The notes beneath the pieces were generated by a model. It had not been told where the DNA came from and did not search any database. It saw only the letters and a program-made list of their open reading frames with translations. 38,830 nt of DNA from contig JAVEYB010000005.1 in assembly GCA_034003725.1 (NCBI GenBank), positions 1-38,830 on the forward strand, written 5' to 3'. The stretch is from Candidatus Zixiibacteriota bacterium. GTDB taxonomy: Bacteria; Zixibacteria; MSB-5A5; GN15; FEB-12. This document shows positions 31,663 to 38,830 of the stretch, piece after piece (the stretch's first letter is position 1; each line of letters opens with the position of its first letter). The position numbers and the translations under genes are program-made.

Positions 31663-34002
31663 ATGGACTTTCGGAAAAATACGGCACTGCGCGCATCACT
31701 GGTTGTATTCATAGCCTCAATGCTCGTCTGGCTGATGGAGCTGACTCTGCCGAGAGTCTATTCTCTCCTGTTTGACTACCACTTTACGTTTCTCTCGATT
31801 TCTCTAGCTCTTTCCGGTTTGGGGTTGGGTGCCGGAGTCTATCACGTTTGGTCAAAACATGAGCGACGGAAGCCTGTTTCCCTCGTGTTGTCGATGTTGT
31901 TGCTGGGTACGGCAACAGTGCTATTTCTCGTCCTGATTTCCACTCAAATCACGTTGCTGATCAATATCTATGTGGTTGTGGGGTTGTCGATAGTACCCTT
32001 CGCGGCATGCGGTGCGATTTTGGCCCACGCCTTCAAGGCGCATTCGGGAAAGGCATCAATTTTGTATGCGGTTGATCTTGCCGGAGCCCTGGTGGCAATT
32101 GGCCTCTACGTGATATCCGCACCGCTGGGAGCTCTGTTCCTGCTACTTCTGTGCGCCTTTGTTCTCGTCATTCTGATTCCAATCCTGGTAAGGACCCACC
32201 GCCAGCTACTAGCGTGGTCCCAGGTTGTGTGGATTCCGATTTTGGCCCTGCTCTTGCTCGCGGCCGGAACGTCTTACTGGCAACCCCGTATTGCCCTGCA
32301 ACCGGGTCAACACAAAGAGATGTTTCATATGCAACAGCATCCCGGACGCAACGGTGAAGTTGTCGCCAGCGAGTGGAGCAGTTTCGGACGAACCGACCTG
32401 CTTCAAAGTAAAAGTGAGCCGGACCGAATGGTGTTCTTTACCGACGGCTCCGCCGGATCTTCAATGTTCCGATTCAACGGCGACTACTCCGACACATCGA
32501 ATACTGCGGTTCAGATGCTGAAGTACTTCCCGGCGTTTTCCGCGCTTTCCCTGATTCCACCCGCGGAGAAGCAGAGTGCTCTGATTATTGGCCCTGGCGG
32601 TGGTCGCGACATTCACTTGGTGCGGCTGGCTGGATATGAGAAGGTTGATGCGGTGGAGGTCAATGGCGATCTCCTGAATCTGGGTCGGACGTTCAGCTGG
32701 TTTAACGGCGGCATTTTCGATGGGGCACTGCCCAACATCAAAGTGATCGAGGCTGAGGGTCGCGGTTTCATAAAGCGGGCGAAACAAAACTATGATCTTA
32801 TTTATCTGAGCATACCGATCATCAAGTCAAGTCGCAGCCCGGAAGCATTTGCCTTGACCGAGAACTTCCTGTTCACGACCGAAGCATTCGATGATTACTT
32901 CTCTCATCTTTCGGAGCGAGGACGGCTGGTGGTAGTTACTCACGACGAAGCTGAGGTATTGAAATTAGTTCTGACGGCAAAGCGAAGTGACTACGCGAAT
33001 AATCATCTATCGCAGTTCTATAATCACTTCTACGCAGCTGGCGCCGGAATGAATCCGTTTGTTGTATTTCACAATACCGCCCTGGACTCCACTTTGGCAA
33101 ACGTGCTGCACGATGTTACGATGGCAACCGGCAACTTCAATCCAGCCGGTGCCTGGTTCCCGTTTATTCAGGCACACGACATTCAGGTCCTTCTTTCCGG
33201 TAATCTCCCTTCGGAGATGCCAATGCTTAGTGAAGAGATAAGGGGGCTGGCTGATGGCACTTATGGTCCGGACGAGTTGGTTTCTGCGAGTAATCTGAAC
33301 CTGTCACCCCCACGGGATGATTCGCCTTTCTTCTACAATTTCTCTCGGGATGTCCCAGCGGTGATTGATCTTGCAATCTTCATCTCCGGCCTATTGATAG
33401 TTTTGGTCATACTGTGGCGGATTCGCTCAAATGGAGTGCGTCGAGCTCACAGTTCAGCGTGGGGCTCCGTCTTTATAGGATTGGGGCTCGCATTTATGCT
33501 GATCGAGGTGCCGTTGGTTCAGCGCTTCACGCTTTTCCTGGGCAGACCTATATATGGGCTGACGATCGTCCTCGGCTCATTGCTTGCCGGTGGTGTGATA
33601 GGTAGTCTCTTCAGCAGCAAAATAGGCGGGTCGCTGCGGTCTTTGCTTGTAGGATCACTGCTCACGGTGGCACTCGTGGGGGCCGCTCATATCTTTGCTG
33701 TGCCGATGCTGCTCGAGGTATTTAAAGGCGAAGTGCTGACTACGAGGATGGCGCTTGCAACCCTTACTCTGGCGCCTCTTGGGATCGCTGCGGCCATTCC
33801 TTTCCCTACGGCATTGCGCTACGCTGGCAGCCTGGGCATGTCGGGCGAGGTTCCTCTGTATTGGTCCCTTAACGGCCTTGCGGCTGTTCTCGGTGCCGCT
33901 ACGGCGGTAGCGGTATCACTGTCCGCCGGTTTTGCGATTGCGATGAGCCTAGCCGTTGTGCTTTACATCCTGGCCGCGATGATGTCGTTGTTTCTCCGGT
34001 AG
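31663..34002 (+). CDS. Membrane-embedded spermidine synthase-like protein
   Basis: The 779-residue protein has three parts. Residues 10-210 form about six membrane helices. Residues from about 235 to 560 are a soluble aminopropyltransferase-like Rossmann domain with LIIGPGGGRDIHLVRLAGY and the acidic strand DAVEVNGD. The C-terminal region (about 570-779) has six to eight more helices. The arrangement matches fused SpeE-like membrane proteins of unknown function. The DxxD-type polyamine site is not obvious, and the loop after strand 4 reads YLSIPIIKSSRSPEA, so polyamine synthesis is doubtful. It follows the methyltransferase gene. Confidence 0.82.
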   Translation: MDFRKNTALRASLVVFIASMLVWLMELTLPRVYSLLFDYHFTFLSISLALSGLGLGAGVYHVWSKHERRKPVSLVLSMLLLGTATVLFLVLISTQITLLINIYVVVGLSIVPFAACGAILAHAFKAHSGKASILYAVDLAGALVAIGLYVISAPLGALFLLLLCAFVLVILIPILVRTHRQLLAWSQVVWIPILALLLLAAGTSYWQPRIALQPGQHKEMFHMQQHPGRNGEVVASEWSSFGRTDLLQSKSEPDRMVFFTDGSAGSSMFRFNGDYSDTSNTAVQMLKYFPAFSALSLIPPAEKQSALIIGPGGGRDIHLVRLAGYEKVDAVEVNGDLLNLGRTFSWFNGGIFDGALPNIKVIEAEGRGFIKRAKQNYDLIYLSIPIIKSSRSPEAFALTENFLFTTEAFDDYFSHLSERGRLVVVTHDEAEVLKLVLTAKRSDYANNHLSQFYNHFYAAGAGMNPFVVFHNTALDSTLANVLHDVTMATGNFNPAGAWFPFIQAHDIQVLLSGNLPSEMPMLSEEIRGLADGTYGPDELVSASNLNLSPPRDDSPFFYNFSRDVPAVIDLAIFISGLLIVLVILWRIRSNGVRRAHSSAWGSVFIGLGLAFMLIEVPLVQRFTLFLGRPIYGLTIVLGSLLAGGVIGSLFSSKIGGSLRSLLVGSLLTVALVGAAHIFAVPMLLEVFKGEVLTTRMALATLTLAPLGIAAAIPFPTALRYAGSLGMSGEVPLYWSLNGLAAVLGAATAVAVSLSAGFAIAMSLAVVLYILAAMMSLFLR

Positions 34003-34038
34003 TTGATACGTTCTGCAATAATTCCTCGTAAGTGAGCC

Positions 34039-34060
34039 ACGATCGCGGTTTCACGATCGT
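34039..34060 (+). terminator. Weak hairpin between convergent genes
   Basis: ACGATCG and CGATCGT form a 7-bp stem with an 8-nt loop, 36 nt past the spermidine synthase-like gene. There is no T-run. The surrounding 174 nt hold no gene I can support. Confidence 0.3.
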
Positions 34061-34176
34061 CCTGATTACTCAAAAGACGAATCGGTACGATAGGAGTAAA
34101 GTCCTTTCGGGATTTCGAGACCATAGCACGTGCGATTCTGATTGACTTGACCAAGACGGTGTCAAGTAGCTGCCTT

Positions 34177-35322
34177 TCAGAACCTGTTTTCATCTAATGA
34201 CGTATCTGCTGAATCGGACGAACCAACTGGACGCTTCACTTCCGCCTTTAGATACCACGGTAAGCGTATCCGTCTGGGTAGCACCAGTATGAATTCGACA
34301 AGCTGACCACTGCGTCGTCGCACTTTTACGCTGCCGAAGTGACTATTCATCGTGTTTATGATATCGACCAGGGAATAGTCTGAGGTATTGCCATTTTCGG
34401 GCCTTGATAGTTCACTTAAGTAATATGAGTGCAACCTGACGTCCTCACTTGAACAACCAACCCAGCGGGAATTGCCGGACTCCCCGGTATAGATAGTTAC
34501 TGTCTCTATCAACTCGTTGTCGCTGGTCATCTCCTCAATAAGGCGGTGCAGGCACCGAAGGAGATGTTTCCGTGCGACACGGCACTTTAGTGGCCTTGAG
34601 GCCAAGCGCGTCTCAAGTCTGATATTGGAACTATTGAGTAACGGGGATGTTTGTTGGGAGCATTCCTCTGCCAGATCATTCAGGTCTATTACAGCCAGGC
34701 GGACTCGTCTTCGCTCGACCAAGCTGATTAAACTGCTGCGTACGTCTGCAATGGACTCCGTCTGAGAGCGTATGACATGGATGAACTCACGAGCACCAGG
34801 GTGGTCTCCAATCGACGCTTCCAAAGATATCAGTACTCCTTGAATCGATCGGACCGGAGACTTAAGCGATCGAATTACAGAGCGCGCTACAGAGCCAAAC
34901 TGTGCCATACGTGCATAACCGAGCGCGGTATGCCTCAGTTCAGCCTCTCGCCCAAACAGCCAGCCGCCGACAAAACCAACAACTGGAAATAACAGCACTT
35001 CGATTAGTTGAGCCGATTGGTAAGCCGGGTGCGCCTCCCATGTCATGAGAATGTGCGGTAGGTATACCGCCGCAGGCAATAGCGCCATGAAAATGGCACT
35101 CTTGCGCGATATGGCGTACGCTGCCCACACAATCGGTATGTAATAGAGCCGTTGCAGAATGTTGTGGAGCACGAAGTTCGATGGCGGAAGCAGGTAATGC
35201 AGGATTGTGACAAGTAACACAAGTGCAAACAATAACAGCGGCAATCGTTTGCCTGTCCGGAGGCTAGACTGCGTTTCGTCGACAAATCCGGGTGTCTGTT
35301 CGTTGCTGTTGCCGGGTTGCAT
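34177..35322 (-). CDS. Membrane histidine kinase-like protein lacking the phosphoacceptor histidine
   Basis: The 381-residue protein has four N-terminal membrane helices (about 28-120), resembling DUF4118-type sensors. A soluble region with the DHp layout of NtrB-like kinases follows. Where the H-box should read HE(I/L)xNP, it reads IRSLKSPVRSIQG, without histidine. The ATPase region is recognisable only by general spacing; the N-box and G-boxes are degenerate. It is probably a pseudokinase or signal adaptor. It is the last gene of a four-gene operon behind the sigma-54 promoter at 36.8 kb, so it may feed back on the enhancer-binding protein of the regulon. Confidence 0.7.
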   Translation of the reverse strand: MQPGNSNEQTPGFVDETQSSLRTGKRLPLLLFALVLLVTILHYLLPPSNFVLHNILQRLYYIPIVWAAYAISRKSAIFMALLPAAVYLPHILMTWEAHPAYQSAQLIEVLLFPVVGFVGGWLFGREAELRHTALGYARMAQFGSVARSVIRSLKSPVRSIQGVLISLEASIGDHPGAREFIHVIRSQTESIADVRSSLISLVERRRVRLAVIDLNDLAEECSQQTSPLLNSSNIRLETRLASRPLKCRVARKHLLRCLHRLIEEMTSDNELIETVTIYTGESGNSRWVGCSSEDVRLHSYYLSELSRPENGNTSDYSLVDIINTMNSHFGSVKVRRRSGQLVEFILVLPRRIRLPWYLKAEVKRPVGSSDSADTSLDENRF

Positions 35323-35356
35323 GACGAGTTCTCACCTCACCTTCAGTCGCGAGAAA

Positions 35357-35812
35357 TCATGTCGAAAACTCAACGAAGCCTCGCATCTTCCTTTTCAGGC
35401 ATGTGAAGTCCAGGCGTCGTACTTCTCCTCCGCTGAATTCAACTTCCACTCGCTGGCCTATCGGTAACTCTACTCTCTTGTTTAAGGCTGGAAAGACAAT
35501 CGCTTCGTTGCACTCCCCGCCCGTGTTTCGCAGGAAGATCAGTTTTGCCGGAACACCCGCGGCGAACTGAATACGGTCGGGAACGAATGCCGTATCGACT
35601 ATAATCGCGGCGGTCTGAATGGCTGGTTCAACCGCGTCCCATTGCTTGAGATCTGACTGTGCCGTGCGCCGCGAGATCATCATCGGCACAGCGATGAGCC
35701 CTACTAATAGCAGTATTCCTATTGCTTTCGGCCATTGTCGATCCATAACGGTTCTTCCTAGTGTCAGGGTGAGTATGATTGCCACGGTTATTGTAGCTGC
35801 AGTCCACTCCAC
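35357..35812 (-). CDS. Membrane-anchored cupredoxin-like protein
   Basis: GTG 35812 follows AAGGAGG by 6 nt, giving 151 residues. Two N-terminal hydrophobic segments (1-20 and 29-46) lead to a cupredoxin-1-type beta barrel (about 65-150) with FVPDRIQFAAGVPAKLIF and NTGGECNEAIVFPAL. The C-terminal loop has FTCLKRKMRGFVEF, with C and M at copper-ligand positions. A histidine ligand of a type 1 site is not obvious, so copper binding may differ. It lies between the CPMHP protein and the kinase-like protein. Confidence 0.82.
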   Translation of the reverse strand: MEWTAATITVAIILTLTLGRTVMDRQWPKAIGILLLVGLIAVPMMISRRTAQSDLKQWDAVEPAIQTAAIIVDTAFVPDRIQFAAGVPAKLIFLRNTGGECNEAIVFPALNKRVELPIGQRVEVEFSGGEVRRLDFTCLKRKMRGFVEFST

Positions 35813-35851
35813 GGCCGTCCTCCTTTCTGCGCTGGTACAATGGCGGTTGCG

Positions 35852-36289
35852 CTACTTGTTGGATGAATTCGCCTCCTCTGCGTCTGAACAGCCTTCGTGG
35901 GGGTCACGACTGGACATCACAGATGGATTCGGATCACCGCAGCAGCCACCCATAGACTGTGGCTGTAACAAGCTTTGCTTCGTATAGGTAAGATTCTGTC
36001 GGAACTGATTGAGCCGCTCTGTCATTTCTCCCATGTTGTCGGAGCTAAGAATTAAATTCACTTCGTCTTCACATGCCTGAAGAAGCCTCAGCATGTCTTG
36101 TTCACTACCGCTGCCTGGCTGCGTCTCGGAAGAAGCATCTTTTTGAGGGTGCATCGGACATTCGTCAGCCGTCTGGATAGTGACAGCGGCCGATTCCGGA
36201 TCACCGGTCGCATCGGTGCTTACTGCCGATATGGTCAGCAGTGCCAACAGTGCCAGGGCTCCGCTCCAGATAAGTGCCTTCGTTTTCAT
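35852..36289 (-). CDS. Exported protein with a CPMHP motif
   Basis: The 145-residue protein has a signal peptide (1-24) and the sequence ECPMHPQKD, the core of the heavy-metal-binding modules in the CopA N-terminus. A helical central part follows (about 60-110), then MGGCCGDPNP and a Cys-containing acidic tail. It could bind Cu(I) or another soft metal in the periplasm. It is 25 nt downstream of the sorting-domain gene and 39 nt upstream of the cupredoxin gene. Family not recognised. Confidence 0.72.
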   Translation of the reverse strand: MKTKALIWSGALALLALLTISAVSTDATGDPESAAVTIQTADECPMHPQKDASSETQPGSGSEQDMLRLLQACEDEVNLILSSDNMGEMTERLNQFRQNLTYTKQSLLQPQSMGGCCGDPNPSVMSSRDPHEGCSDAEEANSSNK

Positions 36290-36314
36290 CGCTTGTCATC
36301 CTGTTTTTAGGGTT

Positions 36315-36746
36315 CTATTTCACTAACATCATTTTTCTTACCGCCCAATTGTCATCAGCCAGCAAGACCAAAAAGTAAAGTCCACTGGGCACTACCTGCG
36401 CCTGGTCGTCGGTGCCATCCCAGTGTGCCGTATACGACCCTGGTTGCTGACGTCGGTCTACCAGCCGCCTTACCTCCCGTCCCAGAATATTGTAGATTTT
36501 GACTTCAACATCCGCCTTGTCAGGCAGATCGTAGTCGAGATTGGTTGACACGTTGAAGGGGTTTGGGTAGTTCTGGCTGACTTCAAAGTACTGTGGCACA
36601 ATACCACTGGACATTGCCACATTCGGCGATAGTGCACCATGCCCCGACTCGCTACTGTAGGCCGTATTTGACAGTGAAGTAGCGATCCAGCCAACAATAC
36701 TCGCGGCCAAGAGCAGCTTTGCAGTCATTTGTGTCGGACTTCTCAT
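36315..36746 (-). CDS. Small exported protein consisting mainly of a sorting domain
   Basis: ATG 36746 follows GAGG and lies 32 nt downstream of the expected sigma-54 transcript start; upstream codons to 36854 would run through the promoter. The 143-residue protein has a signal peptide (about 1-27), a short spacer, and then a complete C-terminal sorting domain: NYPNPFNVSTNLDYDLP, KIYNILGREVRRL, HWDGTDDQ and SGLYFLVLLA. Almost nothing precedes the domain, so it is either a free domain used as a competitor or tag, or a decayed surface protein. It heads the four-gene operon. Confidence 0.8.
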   Translation of the reverse strand: MRSPTQMTAKLLLAASIVGWIATSLSNTAYSSESGHGALSPNVAMSSGIVPQYFEVSQNYPNPFNVSTNLDYDLPDKADVEVKIYNILGREVRRLVDRRQQPGSYTAHWDGTDDQAQVVPSGLYFLVLLADDNWAVRKMMLVK

Positions 36747-36787
36747 TGTCTCAATCCTCGTCGAGTTTCCCACTACTCGATTTGATA

Positions 36788-36804
36788 GGCAACCCGCGTG
36801 CCGA
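36788..36804 (-). promoter_or_regulatory. Sigma-54 promoter of the kinase-like operon
   Basis: The minus strand reads TCGGCACGCGGGTTGCC, with the GGCACG and TTGC boxes intact and GG-N10-GC spacing. The predicted start is near 36778, 32 nt before ATG 36746. Confidence 0.75.
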
Positions 36805-36915
36805 AGCAGAGCACTATTGTGCCAGCTTGGTCTACTCGCATAGAAGCAAACCACTTACAAGGACTACGCAATACTATGTGATGATAGATGAGCCGTTTGA
36901 CTGTGATGCTGTTGA

Positions 36916-36945
36916 AGAATAGTCTATAAAGTAGGCGATTATTCT
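36916..36945 (-). promoter_or_regulatory. 30-bp dyad, putative enhancer site C
   Basis: AGAATAGTC (36916-36924) and GATTATTCT (36937-36945) are inverted around 12 nt. The centre is about 129 bp upstream of the -24 box. Confidence 0.72.
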
Positions 36946-36983
36946 CAAGACGTAGTATCCAACGGCGCTGACACGTCAAGAGA

Positions 36984-37430
36984 CTATGCTGTGACTGTGA
37001 CGAAGATCCGGCCGTTGAGTACGTTGACTTCATATTCCTTGAGCGGTCGAGGCGGCGGACCAGCGATGTTACGGCCACGGAGATCGTAGTGACCATTGTG
37101 ACAGGCACACCAGATGTGTTCAAAGTCGGAGCGGTACTGAACCGTGCAGTCCAGATGCGTGCAGATAGCCGTAAAAGCGCGAAGCTCACCATCCGGCGTT
37201 CGGATGAGAATGCCTGGTCTATTGCCAATTGGGAAAATGATTCCTGAGTTTGGCGCCATTCCTTCATCTGCGGCAACGTCGATGGTACTGTTGCCGGGCC
37301 CTTTTCCCTTTGGGGGAATCAGGAAACGTATTATGGGATACGCAATCGTACCCGCCGCAAGTCCTCCGAATACAGTAAGTGCCAATTCCAAGAACGGCCG
37401 TCGACCTAGTTTGTTATCACTATCTGCCAT
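36984..37430 (-). CDS. Rieske 2Fe-2S protein with twin-arginine anchor
   Basis: The 148-residue protein from ATG 37430 starts with GRRPFLELAL, a twin-arginine-like signal or anchor helix (residues 10-36). The cluster ligands are C90 and H92 (CTHLDC) and C108 and H111 (CACHNGH), with the disulfide pair C95 and C110 typical of cytochrome bc1/b6f Rieske proteins. It would accept quinol electrons on the periplasmic side. No cytochrome b gene is adjacent. A TTG start at 37442 is possible. It does not share the sigma-54 promoter of the next operon. Confidence 0.88.
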   Translation of the reverse strand: MADSDNKLGRRPFLELALTVFGGLAAGTIAYPIIRFLIPPKGKGPGNSTIDVAADEGMAPNSGIIFPIGNRPGILIRTPDGELRAFTAICTHLDCTVQYRSDFEHIWCACHNGHYDLRGRNIAGPPPRPLKEYEVNVLNGRIFVTVTA

Positions 37431-37467
37431 TAAGAGACTCAATTCATAGAGCTGCAGTTATAGAGCG

Positions 37468-37507
37468 AGGCCGGGTCGGCAACCGCTCTGTTCCCGAATC
37501 CCGGCCT
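37468..37507 (-). terminator. GC-rich hairpin between lipoprotein and Rieske genes
   Basis: AGGCCGGG and CCCGGCCT form an 8-bp perfect stem with a 24-nt loop, 23 nt past the stop of the lipoprotein gene. It lacks a U-run, so termination is uncertain. Confidence 0.35.
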
Positions 37508-37530
37508 ACGTCTCGCTGGAGGAGGCGTCG

Positions 37531-38073
37531 CTACGGAGCGGTAGTGAAGGCGTACATGTGATAGCCGTTGTCGTTGTGGTTGGCGCCACCCATCATTCCG
37601 CCATGACCGTCATGCATGCCGCCCTCATACAGTAGACACAGATACTCAGTGGTTGGCATCAATGTGGAATCAGGCACAAATTCGCACGAATCGAGCGTGC
37701 CATTCCAGTGGAATTCACCAGGCGTGTGTATGGAGTCCATCCAATGCATCATCTGCTGTTCCATATTCATGTTCATCATGCCGAACCCGCCATGGTGACT
37801 AACTGAATCGCGCCATTCATGCATCGGTTGCCCGCCGGCCAGATGCAGATTTTGCATAACCGACATTGTGTCCACCGGCCCGGTGAACTTTAGGGCAACC
37901 GCGGCCGACGTTGATATGTTCGTCGAACCATCCACTGGATATACCGCCGCGACAGATACGACACTCGTGCCACTGTTCGACATCATATCGTGATCGTCAT
38001 CGCTGCAACCCGCAAAGGCGACTACGGCGATAGCCAATATTGTAATCCCGATTAAGGTGCTTAGCGTTTTCAT
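37531..38073 (-). CDS. Met/His-rich lipoprotein with Ig-like (Big_5) domain
   Basis: ATG 38073 follows AAGGAAGGA, giving 180 residues. The signal peptide ends in a lipobox AFAGC with C23. Residues 45-75 have the Big_5/Ig-like start (VYPVDGSTNISTSAAVALKFTGPVD). The rest is rich in Met and His (GGFGMMNMNMEQQMMHWM and HDGHGGMMGGANHND), suited to Cu(I)/Ag(I) binding. It is 26 nt downstream of the DUF2231 gene. It probably acts as a surface or periplasmic copper-binding lipoprotein. Confidence 0.8.
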   Translation of the reverse strand: MKTLSTLIGITILAIAVVAFAGCSDDDHDMMSNSGTSVVSVAAVYPVDGSTNISTSAAVALKFTGPVDTMSVMQNLHLAGGQPMHEWRDSVSHHGGFGMMNMNMEQQMMHWMDSIHTPGEFHWNGTLDSCEFVPDSTLMPTTEYLCLLYEGGMHDGHGGMMGGANHNDNGYHMYAFTTAP

Positions 38074-38099
38074 TTTGTCCTTCCTTCTCATATTGTACT

Positions 38100-38830
38100 T
38101 TACAAACCATAGTAGTTAGGGCCAAATACGAGGGTTGCTCCTAAATGTCCGGTCACACCTATTGCTACTACATTCAGCACCAGCAGCACTCTGAATAGCA
38201 GTCGGCTGCGCTGCGAGTCTCGCTTTCGCCAATGATATGCCACCAATGCGGTCAGCACGGTCAGCACGGTGGAGGCGAGCCCCAGCAGGCGATGCCACTC
38301 GAAGTATTCCTCCAGCGCTGAAGGGAAACTGGCCCCTGAAGCGCGAGCCCATCCCAACAGCGCGGCTACCACCGCAAAAAATGCAGCCCAATACATGGTG
38401 ACGGCCGCCATCTGGTCGAATATTTCCGAACCGAGTACGAACTTCGTTCCCACAAAGATCAGAGCCATGATGATCAGCGCGATGGGAAAGTGCACGGCGA
38501 CCGGGTGTAGTTTACCAAGAAAGCCAAGGACACTGATACTTGCCCCATGATCAGTTGCATGATCGTGATCGGAATCCGGCTCTGTCCCACTACCGTGATT
38601 CAAATCGACATCGGTATCATCGTGAACCTTCTGACCTAAGCTCCCGGTCGCTCCTTCTGACGAGTCTGCACTAGACACCGCATGATCGTGGTTGTGGCCG
38701 TCGTCCGATACACTCGCTTTGGCCGCCTCACGCTCAGCATCCTCTGCGTAGTGCGCCAGCTTGTCGGACGCTGGCTCGGCGTCAACGTCCCTCAGACTAA
38801 CTATGTACTCATCAGGATCGGCAATAAAGT
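38100..38830 (-). CDS. DUF2231 membrane protein with His-rich linker (5' end outside window)
   Basis: The frame stays open to the window edge, so the gene is partial at its 5' end. The visible N-terminal part reads FIADPDEYIVSLRD, like the end of a YHS/TRASH domain, then a His/Asp/Glu-rich linker (GHNHDHA and DSDHDHATDHG). The C-terminal 145 residues form four membrane helices with GKLHPVAVHFPIALI and WHRLLG, the DUF2231 signature. A GTG at 38678 would give only 192 residues and is not needed. A metal-binding/redox membrane role is plausible, since DUF2231 proteins often sit in copper and cytochrome gene clusters. Confidence 0.82.
   Translation of the reverse strand, partial: FIADPDEYIVSLRDVDAEPASDKLAHYAEDAEREAAKASVSDDGHNHDHAVSSADSSEGATGSLGQKVHDDTDVDLNHGSGTEPDSDHDHATDHGASISVLGFLGKLHPVAVHFPIALIIMALIFVGTKFVLGSEIFDQMAAVTMYWAAFFAVVAALLGWARASGASFPSALEEYFEWHRLLGLASTVLTVLTALVAYHWRKRDSQRSRLLFRVLLVLNVVAIGVTGHLGATLVFGPNYYGL

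Noticed and set aside
33963-34193. 76-codon minus-strand frame after the kinase-like gene
   Set aside because: It overlaps the 3' end of the spermidine synthase-like gene on the other strand by 40 nt and the kinase-like gene by 17 nt. It has no ribosome-binding site and no recognisable motif, so it is left out, though not excluded.
1-38830. CRISPR arrays, tRNA and rRNA genes
   Set aside because: I saw no regularly spaced repeats, no cloverleaf-like segments and no rRNA signatures on reading both strands. A covariance-model search was not possible here.

Overview
The window looks like the chromosome of an uncultured bacterium of the Fibrobacterota-Chlorobi-Bacteroidota-like assemblage (Zixibacteria, Marinimicrobia, KSB1 or a relative). 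The placement rests on C-terminal sorting domains with the YPNPFN signature (1998-3560 and 36315-36746, minus strand), FG-GAP secreted proteins and a mixed metal-resistance gene set. It is an inference; no rRNA or tRNA gene is present to confirm it.

Layout. (1) 1-3.6 kb: the right end of an IS3-like insertion sequence abuts and probably truncates a secreted protein gene, which is followed by an FG-GAP/sorting-domain protein. (2) 3.9-12.0 kb: a small integrative element. Its leftward arm carries an HTH regulator, a 64-residue protein, a CHC2/TOPRIM primase fused to a P-loop ATPase, two unknown proteins and a truncated tyrosine recombinase. Its rightward arm carries an XRE repressor, an ImmA/IrrE metallopeptidase and a large serine recombinase. 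Divergent promoters and palindromic operators lie between the arms, as in ImmR/ImmA-type switches. (3) 12.2-20.4 kb: a rightward heavy-metal efflux cluster with a Cys/His-rich exported protein, CzcC-, CzcB- and CzcA-like proteins, a CzcA-linked PII protein, an HMA-CDF fusion and CzcD. (4) 20.5-22.0 kb: a leftward mercury-type operon with MerR, a DF-family thioredoxin-like protein, a MerC-like membrane protein and a thioredoxin, but no mercuric reductase. A 50-bp block at the end of the serine recombinase gene (12,001) recurs at 22,189, so regions 3 and 4 may be a separately acquired cassette. (5) 22.3-38.8 kb: a copper/soft-metal island. It has a leftward operon from a Met-rich exported protein through TRASH, DUF302, SHOCT, a 55-residue Cys/His peptide, DUF5676, an FAD enzyme and a double-YHS protein to a Cu(I) P1B-ATPase. 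It also has a PII-TRASH operon, a methyltransferase/spermidine-synthase-like pair, an operon ending in a degenerate histidine kinase-like protein, a Rieske protein, a Met/His-rich lipoprotein and a partial DUF2231 protein.

Most interesting result. Three operons of region 5 start just downstream of clear sigma-54 (-24/-12) promoters. About 110-150 bp upstream of each lies a 30-bp dyad with the same architecture: AGAATANTC, 12 nt, GANTATTCT (one half-site has a single mismatch). One dyad lies between divergent operons; the rightward one has only a weakened sigma-54 match. This points to one sigma-54 regulon for copper/soft-metal handling, driven by an enhancer-binding protein encoded outside the window, that also includes a PII protein, TRASH proteins and a kinase-like protein lacking its histidine.
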